Shown: piece after piece, positions 57,848 through 64,000 of the stretch
How positions within the stretch are numbered: the stretch's first letter is position 1
Layout: every line of letters begins with the position of its first letter
Assembly (NCBI GenBank): GCA_017938405.1
Contig: JAGBBP010000024.1
Coordinates: 1 to 64,000 of the forward strand
Direction of reading: 5' to 3'
DNA length: 64,000 bases
From: Lachnospiraceae bacterium
GTDB taxonomy: Bacteria > Bacillota > Clostridia > Lachnospirales > Lachnospiraceae
Made by a program: the position numbers and the translations under genes
Notes under the pieces: model-generated
What the model saw: only the letters and a program-made list of their open reading frames with translations
Told to the model about the DNA's origin: nothing
Database searches by the model: none

Positions 57848-59863
57848 CTAGCAGATTTCTGCGCCCGCCGGCATCTTCTTCTCCGGCGTCATCAGTGCCA
57901 GCTCACCGTTTTCATCCTCGGCGCAAAGAAGCATACCCTCGGATACGATACCCGCAAGAGTTGCCGGCTTTAAGTTTACTAAAACCATTACTTTCTTGCC
58001 CACCATTTCCTCCGCGGAATAGTGCTGCTTGATTCCGGATACGATCTGCTTTACCTGACTTCCGATTTTTACCTGGGAGCAAAGGAGCTTCTTGGACTTC
58101 TTTACTTCCTCACAGGCAATGATTTCGCCCACCTGGAACTGCAGCTTTGCAAAATCATCGTAAGTGATTTCCGGCTTTGCCTCGATATCAATCACAGACT
58201 CTTCTTCCTTTGCTTCCTCTTCACCCGGTACCGGAAGGCCGAGACGCTTTGCTTCCGCAGCCGCCTCTGCCGCAGCTTCTGCCCGCTGCTTCTCCTGAAT
58301 CACGGCAACCTTCTCCATGACTTCCTTTGCATCCAGACGGGCAAAGAGAATCTCCGGAGTCTCCGTTACCTTGGTGCCGGATACATATAAACCGTAAGTC
58401 TTCAATTCTTCTTCACTGCGCTCCTTCGCATTCAACTGTGCGAAAATCTTATCTGCGGTACGCGGAAGGAAGGACTTAAGAAGGGACGCACCGATGCAAA
58501 TGCTCTCTACCAGATTGTAAAGCACGGTAGCCAGACGGTCTGCGTTTGCCTCATCCTTAGCGAGAGCCCACGGAGCGGTCTCATCAATATATTTATTACA
58601 ACGCTTGAACAAATTAAATACTGCGGAAATGGCATCAGCCACACGAAGCTTCTCCATCTTCTCTTCCACAAGACCCGAAGTTTCCAATGCAAGGGCCTTT
58701 AACTCTTCATCCACCGGCTCTGCTACGCCACCGTTACGCACCACACCGCCAAAGTACTTGTTGCTCATGGAAATGGTACGATTTACGAGGTTACCGAGGG
58801 TATTTGCAAGGTCCGCATTGAGACGCTCAACGAGGAGTTCCCAGGTAATGGTTCCGTCGTTATCAAACGGCATTTCGTGAAGCACGAAATAACGTACCGC
58901 ATCCACGCCGAACAGGTCAGCCATATCGTCCGCATAAATTACGTTTCCCTTGGACTTACTCATCTTATCACCGCCCTGCAACAACCACGGATGACCGAAA
59001 ATCTGCTTTGGAAGCGGAATATCCAGGGACATAAGGAAAATCGGCCAGTAAATGGTATGGAAACGGATAATGTCCTTTCCGATTAAGTGTAAATCCGCCG
59101 GCCAGAACTTCTCAAACTGCTCCGTATGGTTGCCGTCCGCATCATAGCCGATACCGGTAATATAGTTGGTTAACGCATCCAGCCATACATAAACCACATG
59201 CTTCGGGTCCTCTTCCACCGGAATACCCCACTTGAAGGAGGTACGGGACACACAAAGGTCCTGTAAGCCCGGAAGCAGGAAGTTATTCATCATCTCGTTC
59301 TTACGGCTTACCGGCTGAATGAACTCCGGATGAGTGTTAATGTGCTCGATGAGACGGTCCGCATACTTGCTCATCTTGAAGAAATATGCTTCTTCCTTTG
59401 CCGGCTGTACCGCACGTCCGCAGTCCGGACACTTGCCGTCCACCAGCTGGGAATCGGTCCAGAAGGACTCACACGGGGTACAATACATTCCTTCGTAAGC
59501 GCCCTTGTAAATGTCGCCCTTGTCCACCATCTTCTTAAAAATCTTCTTTACCTGCGCCTCGTGATCCGCATCGGTGGTACGGATAAACTTATCATAGGAA
59601 GTATCCACCAAATCCCAGATACGCTTAATCTCGCCGGAAACGCTGTCAACAAACTCCTTCGGAGTCACGCCTGCCGCAGCAGCCTTCTCCTCAATCTTCT
59701 GACCGTGCTCGTCAGTACCGGTCTGCAAAAATACGTCATAGCCCTGGAATCTCTTATAACGGGCAATACTGTCTGCCAAAATTGCCTCGTAGGTGTTGCC
59801 GATGTGCGGCTTACCGGAGGTATAGGCGATTGCGGTTGTAATATAATACGGTTTCTTACTCAT
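57848..59863 (-). CDS. metG: Methionyl-tRNA synthetase
   Basis: 671 residues from the ATG at 59863 (MSKKPYYITTAIAYTSG, GAAGGA upstream); a GTG six codons earlier lacks support. Class I synthetase: HIGH as GKPHIGNTY, zinc knuckle CTPCESFWTDSQLVDGKCPDC, KMSKS as GGDKMSKSKGN, and a C-terminal Trbp111-like tRNA-binding domain (from about 570: FAKLQFQVGEIIACEEVKKSKKL). It lies 92 bp after metI, with no clear promoter or terminator between, so the Met T-box may also control it. Confidence 0.95.
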   Translation of the reverse strand: MSKKPYYITTAIAYTSGKPHIGNTYEAILADSIARYKRFQGYDVFLQTGTDEHGQKIEEKAAAAGVTPKEFVDSVSGEIKRIWDLVDTSYDKFIRTTDADHEAQVKKIFKKMVDKGDIYKGAYEGMYCTPCESFWTDSQLVDGKCPDCGRAVQPAKEEAYFFKMSKYADRLIEHINTHPEFIQPVSRKNEMMNNFLLPGLQDLCVSRTSFKWGIPVEEDPKHVVYVWLDALTNYITGIGYDADGNHTEQFEKFWPADLHLIGKDIIRFHTIYWPIFLMSLDIPLPKQIFGHPWLLQGGDKMSKSKGNVIYADDMADLFGVDAVRYFVLHEMPFDNDGTITWELLVERLNADLANTLGNLVNRTISMSNKYFGGVVRNGGVAEPVDEELKALALETSGLVEEKMEKLRVADAISAVFNLFKRCNKYIDETAPWALAKDEANADRLATVLYNLVESICIGASLLKSFLPRTADKIFAQLNAKERSEEELKTYGLYVSGTKVTETPEILFARLDAKEVMEKVAVIQEKQRAEAAAEAAAEAKRLGLPVPGEEEAKEEESVIDIEAKPEITYDDFAKLQFQVGEIIACEEVKKSKKLLCSQVKIGSQVKQIVSGIKQHYSAEEMVGKKVMVLVNLKPATLAGIVSEGMLLCAEDENGELALMTPEKKMPAGAEIC

Positions 59864-59955
59864 GGTTTTTCCTTCTTTCACTTCTTTTTTCTATTTTCTG
59901 CCTCCGCCCCATCATGGCGATGTTGCATCGACATTTGTATCATTTTATACGCTTC

Positions 59956-60660
59956 CTAATGCTTTACCCGTCTGTCTAACTTCACCGCCAGTTTTGTTCC
60001 CACGCTCTGGAACACCTGCACCAGCACAATCAGGATAATGACAGCAATCAACATAACAAGATACTTATAACGATAATATCCGTAGTTGATAGCGATTTTA
60101 CCCAATCCGCCGCCGCCGATAATTCCGCTCATGGCGGTGTAACCGAGAATGGTAGTAATGGCAATGGTAAAATTGGAAATCAGGGACGGAATGCTCTCCG
60201 GCAACATTACCTTCACAATAATCTGCATCGGGGACGCTCCCATACTCTGGGCCATTTCGATAATATTCGGATTCAGTTCGCGAAGACTGCTTTCTACCAG
60301 TCGAGCCACAAACGGAAAGGCCGCTATAACAAGAGGGACGATGGAAGCCGTGGTTCCCACGGAAGTACCTACAATTAATCTTGTTAACGGGAATACCAAA
60401 ATCATCAAAATCAAAAACGGAATGGAGCGTAACAGGTTAATCACCACATTTAACACGTGCATGACACCCTTCGGAAGAGGCAACACGCCGTCCTTTTCCC
60501 CTGCTACCAGTAAAATACCTAACGGCAAACCCAGCAAGATAGCAAAGGCTGTTGCCAATACCGTCACATAGGTAGTTTCCCACAACGCGAAAGGCATTTC
60601 TTCCTTTAAAATCGTCAGTGCTTCGGAAATTGCTTCCGATGTAAACATTTTATCAAGCAT
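59956..60660 (-). CDS. metI: Methionine ABC transporter permease MetI
   Basis: 234 residues. Five transmembrane segments and the MetI pattern: LWETTYVTVLATAFAILLGLPLGI, NVVINLLRSIPFLILMILVFPLTRLIVGTSVGTTASIVPLVIAAFPFVARLVESSLRELNPNIIEMAQSMGA (spans only; EAA-loop contact with MetN in the last part) and GYTAMSGIIGGGGLGKIAINYGYYRY. Overlaps metN by 8 bp. Confidence 0.95.
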   Translation of the reverse strand: MLDKMFTSEAISEALTILKEEMPFALWETTYVTVLATAFAILLGLPLGILLVAGEKDGVLPLPKGVMHVLNVVINLLRSIPFLILMILVFPLTRLIVGTSVGTTASIVPLVIAAFPFVARLVESSLRELNPNIIEMAQSMGASPMQIIVKVMLPESIPSLISNFTIAITTILGYTAMSGIIGGGGLGKIAINYGYYRYKYLVMLIAVIILIVLVQVFQSVGTKLAVKLDRRVKH

Positions 60661-61663
60661 GTTCCGTCACCTCCGTTACCAGTACATTTCCCACCTCGGT
60701 CAGATATTTTACGGCACGCTGTACCGTTTCTTCCTCCTCCGGAAGACCCAGAAGCATGTTGCCGTATACCTTATCCCCGAGACATTTGGTGGATGCGTAC
60801 AAAATATTTGCTGCAATCTTTTCATCCATGGCCATCTGGGTAATGAGCGGTGCTCCCGCTGCCATTGCCCCGTTAAATACCACGCGAAGAACACGCTCCC
60901 CCGGATGTACCGGAACCACTTCTTCTTCTCCGTCCGGGAATACCAGACGTTTTGCCGCATCGGACTGCGGGTCCGCAAACACTGCGGAAACCTCGCCCTC
61001 TTCGGCCACTACGCCGCCGTCCAAAATGGCCACGCGGTTACAAATCTCTTCCACCACACTCATCTGATGAGTGATAATAATAATCGTAATGCCGAGACGC
61101 TCGTTGATATCCTTTAAAAGCTCCAAAATATCGTGAGTGGTCTTCGGATCCAGCGCGCTGGTGGCCTCATCACAAAGCAGCACTTTCGGCTGGGTGGCCA
61201 GGGCTCTTGCAATAGCGATACGCTGCTGCTGACCGCCGGATAACTGGGCCGGATAATTTTCTGCCTTATCCGGAAGTCCTACGATGTTAAGAAGCTCCAT
61301 GGCACGTTTTCTCGCATCCTCTTTCTTCACTCCCGCAAGCTCCAGCGGAAAGCAAATATTCCGAAGACAAGTCTTTTGCATCAAAAGGTTAAAGCCCTGG
61401 AAAATCATAGTCACATCCCGGCGCACCTTGCGAAGCTCCTTTTGTGTCAATGCGCCCAAATCCTGTCCGTCCATAAGGACAGAACCTTCCGTGGGCCGTT
61501 CCAACATATTGATACAACGTACCAGCGTACTCTTTCCCGCACCGCTCATACCGATGATACCGTAAATATCACCATCCTTTACGGTCAGGGAAATGTTCTT
61601 TAGTGCCTCCACCGTTCCGGCCGCTGTCCGGAAGGTTTTGGACAAGTTTTTTATTTCTATCAT
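60653..61663 (-). CDS. metN: Methionine ABC transporter ATPase MetN
   Basis: 336 residues. Walker A GMSGAGKST, Q-loop MIFQGFNLL, signature LSGGQQQRIAIARAL, Walker B VLLCDEATSALDP and switch His in ITHQMSVVEE. The C-terminal 90 residues are the NIL domain (ERVLRVVFNGAMAAGAPLITQM), which binds methionine and inhibits transport when the cell is replete. It lies 10 bp after metQ. Confidence 0.95.
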   Translation of the reverse strand: MIEIKNLSKTFRTAAGTVEALKNISLTVKDGDIYGIIGMSGAGKSTLVRCINMLERPTEGSVLMDGQDLGALTQKELRKVRRDVTMIFQGFNLLMQKTCLRNICFPLELAGVKKEDARKRAMELLNIVGLPDKAENYPAQLSGGQQQRIAIARALATQPKVLLCDEATSALDPKTTHDILELLKDINERLGITIIIITHQMSVVEEICNRVAILDGGVVAEEGEVSAVFADPQSDAAKRLVFPDGEEEVVPVHPGERVLRVVFNGAMAAGAPLITQMAMDEKIAANILYASTKCLGDKVYGNMLLGLPEEEETVQRAVKYLTEVGNVLVTEVTEHA

Positions 61664-61673
61664 GATTTCACCT

Positions 61674-62525
61674 TTATTGTCCCTTAATTGCCTCTAAGGT
61701 AGTCTGCTTACCGCCGTAAATACCCATCGGCTCTACGTGCACGGAACTTGCGGAAACAATATGCGTACCGTTCTGTGCATTAAAATCGTCCAAATACGGG
61801 GTATGCTGGAAGTAGTTTGCATCCACCTCACCGCTCTCAACCACATTGTTCGGCTGCACATAGTCGGTGTACTCGATAATCTCGAGAGTAATATCCTTGG
61901 CTGCAAGAATATCCTTGGCAATTTCCAGAATCTCCGCATGCGGAGTCGGAGAAGCCGCAACGGAAATCTTCGTTCCTGCCAGAGCTGCATAATCCACGGA
62001 AGCATCGTAACCGTCTCCCGGCTCTGCCACAACGCTGACCACTGCACCGGCATAGGTCTTGCCGATATAATCAGCCACTGCCTTACTCTCTAACGCCGCA
62101 ACAAGTGCCTTAATCTTATCCGTACCTTCGTTTCCTTCCTTTACCGCAAGAATGTTACTGTAAGCGGAAAACGCGCCTTCAATGGCAAGAGAATCCTCTA
62201 CCGGATTGATGTCTGCGGAAATCGCATAGTTGGAATTAATCACTGCATAATCCACATCCTGCAATACGTTCGGAAGCTGCGCTGCCTCTACCTCATTGAA
62301 GGTGATGTTGTACGGATTCTCCGCAATGTCTCTTACGGTAGCAGTAATGCCCGCACCCTCCTTTAAGGTAATATACCCAAGTTCCTCCAAAAGAAGCAAG
62401 GCTCTTGCCTCATTGGTAGTATCGTTCGGAACCGCAATGGTAATTCCCTTGTCCTTGCCGCAACCTGCAAAAGTCGCGATTGCCAGAACTGCTGTTACTA
62501 AAAGTGCTGTGAGTTTTTTCTTCAT
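61674..62525 (-). CDS. metQ: Methionine-binding lipoprotein MetQ
   Basis: 283 residues from the ATG at 62525 (AAAAGGAGAG upstream); the longer in-frame start at 62585 reaches into the palindromic element and is rejected. Lipobox FAGC anchors it to the membrane. NlpA/MetQ features: TIAVPNDTTNEARALLLLEELGYI, NNVVESGEVDANYFQHTPYLDDFN. It captures methionine for MetN-MetI. The T-box and palindromic element lie between its start and the promoter. Confidence 0.93.
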   Translation of the reverse strand: MKKKLTALLVTAVLAIATFAGCGKDKGITIAVPNDTTNEARALLLLEELGYITLKEGAGITATVRDIAENPYNITFNEVEAAQLPNVLQDVDYAVINSNYAISADINPVEDSLAIEGAFSAYSNILAVKEGNEGTDKIKALVAALESKAVADYIGKTYAGAVVSVVAEPGDGYDASVDYAALAGTKISVAASPTPHAEILEIAKDILAAKDITLEIIEYTDYVQPNNVVESGEVDANYFQHTPYLDDFNAQNGTHIVSASSVHVEPMGIYGGKQTTLEAIKGQ

Positions 62526-62559
62526 AGTTTTGTCTCTCCTTTTCTTTTTCTGGGTGAGC

Positions 62560-62877
62560 AAAGGCGTTTTTTGTTTCTGTGTCAAAAAAACTTATGTTAT
62601 ACCAAGAACCTCCCTTGCAGGGAATGTTTCTTGGATTTAACGTAGGATGTTAGACTTTCTTATTACTCCGCTTGTCTGTCAGCGGTGTCCGAACAGGACG
62701 TTCGGACAAGACGACACGCGCCAAGGACGGCACGTCGGAGTCGGTCGCGTTCCTTCAAAGCAATATTTCCCGGAGTGATTAGAAAGACTACATCCGGAGG
62801 CCAATGACAAGAAACATTCCCTGCAAGGGAGGTTCTGCCTTTCACCAAAGCTTTGACACAGAAATAAAAAACCGCCT
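62560..62877. repeat. Structured palindromic element, copy 4, inserted between T-box and metQ
   Basis: Outer arms AAAGGCG...TTTCTGTGTCAAA (62560-62586) pair with TTTGACACAGAAA...CGCCTTT (62852-62880). Arms 62607-62633 and 62808-62834 are a perfect 27-bp inverted repeat. The core has GACTTTCTTATTACTCCG (62653-62670) matched by CGGAGTGATTAGAAAGACT, and a GTCCGAAC-AGGAC-GTTCGGAC hairpin, as in copy 3. The right outer arm is the 3' arm and U-tract of the T-box terminator, and the left arm repeats it inverted. It sits in the 5' UTR of the metQNI operon. Confidence 0.85.
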
Positions 62878-63150
62878 TTAAGCTCCTGCGAACTTAAAGA
62901 CGGGATAATAATCTCCGTGGTACCACTTTAATTCATGTATTCCTCACGAAATACACCTCACTGACTGCTCCCTTGCGGTTTACAGTCGCACACGATAACG
63001 GGCGTACCCGTCGCAGCCTAAGAATCTTTCCTCGGTGCGAAGCTCCGGAACCATGTTCGGTAAGTATTCACTCTTCTGCTCTCAGCAAACGCAGAATTCT
63101 CTGTAAAGCCCTTCGTTACCTACTCTTTCCTTCACTGCCTTTTCCTATTT
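62865..63150 (-). promoter_or_regulatory. T-box leader, probable Met specifier
   Basis: Minus-strand landmarks: AGAGAATTCTGCG and GAGTGAA (Stem I), CGAAC-ATG-GTTCCGGAG with a candidate ATG specifier at 63052-63054, the T-box sequence TGGTACCACGGAG (62913-62925) with the antiterminator bulge, and a terminator (CGTCTTTAAG/CTTAAAGGCG, 62874-62902) with a TTTTTT run. Uncharged tRNA-Met would pair with both sites and prevent termination. Downstream genes are the Met transporter and metG. Confidence 0.85.
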
Positions 63151-63156
63151 GTGCCG

Positions 63157-63185
63157 ATTATAGCACGGTTTTCGGAATTTGTCAA
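63157..63185 (-). promoter_or_regulatory. T-box operon promoter
   Basis: On the minus strand TTGACA (63180-63185) and TATAAT (63157-63162), 17-bp spacer: a fully consensus promoter. The -35 box overlaps the stop codon of the upstream gene. Confidence 0.88.
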
Positions 63186-63580
63186 ACCTTTTCTTTTATT
63201 TTTCCCGTGCACCACTGCGTCCATTCAAAAATACCTAAGATTGCACACCCTATCCCGTAGCACACGATATCCTTCCCATCAAATACCGACCCGATGACTA
63301 CCGACAATATACGGTTATTGGATAATCCTAATACTTCTACAATCCGAAAGTACTGCAACACCTCCACCCCTGCCGCAAACAGGAAAATATATAACGGCAA
63401 CAGCCGTACTCCTTCCGGTATAAAAATACGAACAAAGCTGTAAATCAACACCACAACCAAAATATCTCCCACATAAGGACGTATAAATTTATCATGTACA
63501 AACAGAGCAATCAAAAGCTCGATACCAAAAAACACAAGCGTTGCAACCAAATATGCAATTCTCTTCTTTTTTCTGTCCAT
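63182..63580 (-). CDS. DUF2809 family membrane protein
   Basis: 132 residues from the ATG at 63580 (AAGGAG five bases upstream). Four hydrophobic segments: about 8-26, 38-57, 62-80 and 100-122. The pattern YVGDILVVVLIYSFVRIF, then GVEVLQYFRIVEVLGLSNNRILSVVIGSVFDGKDIVCYGIGC fits DUF2809, a membrane family of unknown role. The stop overlaps the Met T-box promoter's -35. Confidence 0.72.
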   Translation of the reverse strand: MDRKKKRIAYLVATLVFFGIELLIALFVHDKFIRPYVGDILVVVLIYSFVRIFIPEGVRLLPLYIFLFAAGVEVLQYFRIVEVLGLSNNRILSVVIGSVFDGKDIVCYGIGCAILGIFEWTQWCTGKIKEKV

Positions 63581-63706
63581 AAACACTCCTTCTCCGATAC
63601 GTCCCGCTATTTTCCTTTGTTTTCCTAATTATAATCCACTTTTTTCCCTTTCGCAACCGTTCCCCCGCCCGAACTATTAAGAAAGTCTTACAAATCCATA
63701 CTTTCC

Positions 63707-63735
63707 TTGCATATTTTATTTTTTTGTTGTAATAT
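63707..63735 (+). promoter_or_regulatory. Promoter of the last, partial gene
   Basis: TTGCAT (63707-63712) and TAATAT (63730-63735), 17-bp spacer. Confidence 0.6.
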
Positions 63736-63766
63736 AAACGTATTGATTTACCCATGGGAGGCTTTT

Positions 63767-64000
63767 ATGAATATCAAAAAAGCAATCACGTTTTTGCTAA
63801 TAAATACATTACTGCTTGGCGGGTTCCCGGATTTCCGTCTTCCTGTACAGGATTATCGCGTTCCGGAACTTGCTGTGATACAGCAGACACCGTACGGACG
63901 CCCTATTTCTAAGTTGCAGTCATCGGTTTATCTTCCTACTCCGGAAGAGCTGCTTGCAACGCCCAAACCGACTGTGACACCGACCCCTACTCCGGTTCCC
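63767..64000 (+). CDS. Partial secreted protein with Pro/Thr linker
   Basis: 78 codons to the window edge, with no stop. GGGAGG precedes the ATG. A short N-terminal hydrophobic stretch (AITFLLINTLLLGG) looks like a signal peptide or anchor, followed by a Pro/Thr-rich stretch (TPKPTVTPTPTPVP) like the linkers of the xylanase and LTA-synthase-like protein. The domain carried further downstream is outside the window. Confidence 0.7.
   Translation, partial: MNIKKAITFLLINTLLLGGFPDFRLPVQDYRVPELAVIQQTPYGRPISKLQSSVYLPTPEELLATPKPTVTPTPTPVP

Noticed and set aside
1..64000. CRISPR array, prophage or tRNA genes
   Set aside because: I saw no regularly spaced repeats, no phage structural genes and no tRNA cloverleaf in the window.

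Overview
The window looks like a chromosomal segment of a Gram-positive anaerobe of the Clostridia, most likely a gut-type Lachnospiraceae. The evidence is TTGACA/TATAAT promoters with AGGAGG ribosome binding sites, a large Bacillus-type SRP RNA, a T-box, an FMN riboswitch, a yyaC-like spore gene, a CcpM-like peptide-maturation locus, an LTA-synthase family protein and a GH10 xylanase lipoprotein. The species call is inference. Most of the sequence is housekeeping, with two accessory operons and a set of dispersed palindromic elements.

Layout. 1-330: leader and tandem promoters of an rRNA operon that runs off the left end. 0.5-6.6 kb (minus): an eda-type aldolase fused to a VOC-like domain, cvpA, a beta-propeller-like membrane protein, a Cthe_2159-like lipoprotein and a LysM protein. 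6.9-11.9 kb: yyaC overlapping a GH2 glycosidase tail to tail, then recR, ybaB and dnaX. 12.0-23.7 kb (minus): a ribosomally made peptide (RiPP) locus. In transcription order it holds a response regulator and an AgrC-like kinase, a 20-residue Trp-rich peptide, a BtrH-like protein, a radical SAM/SPASM maturase, an acyl-carrier-like protein, two paralogous Asn/Gly-rich precursors with a DCC motif, a subtilase-DUF1611 fusion, two ABC exporters and a small GyrI/DUF5085-like protein. 23.9-34.9 kb: small membrane and unknown proteins, SRP RNA, a B12-type radical SAM protein, murG, mtnN, a sigma/anti-sigma pair, murA and a shikimate kinase. 35.0-45.9 kb (minus): a five-gene SMC operon resembling Wadjet/Mks (JetA, JetB, JetC-like) without JetD, bracketed by a Crp-like-fold protein and a TPR/AAA ATPase. 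46-57 kb: tadA, a GNAT protein, an LTA-synthase family protein, GH10 xylanase, a lipid kinase, FMN riboswitch-ribU, tetR, rsmA, tatD and ydcF. 57.8-63.2 kb (minus): Met T-box, metQ, metN, metI and metG.

Two things stand out. First, four long palindromic elements (27636-28068, 32039-32480, 57551-57837, 62560-62877) share a conserved core (TTCTTATTACTYCG ... CGRAGTRATTAGAA-like). Their arms are unique to each copy, yet pair over long stretches and carry inverted copies of neighbouring terminator sequence. A fifth palindrome (25126-25386) has the same architecture but not the same core. They look like an undescribed structured repeat or RNA family. Second, the peptide operon appears to start at a promoter embedded in a transcription terminator, preceded by two 11-bp direct repeats 21 bp apart as expected for a LytTR regulator. 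Its first cistron is the 20-residue peptide MRAFLANGSWDWLSDIFPWF, a candidate signal.
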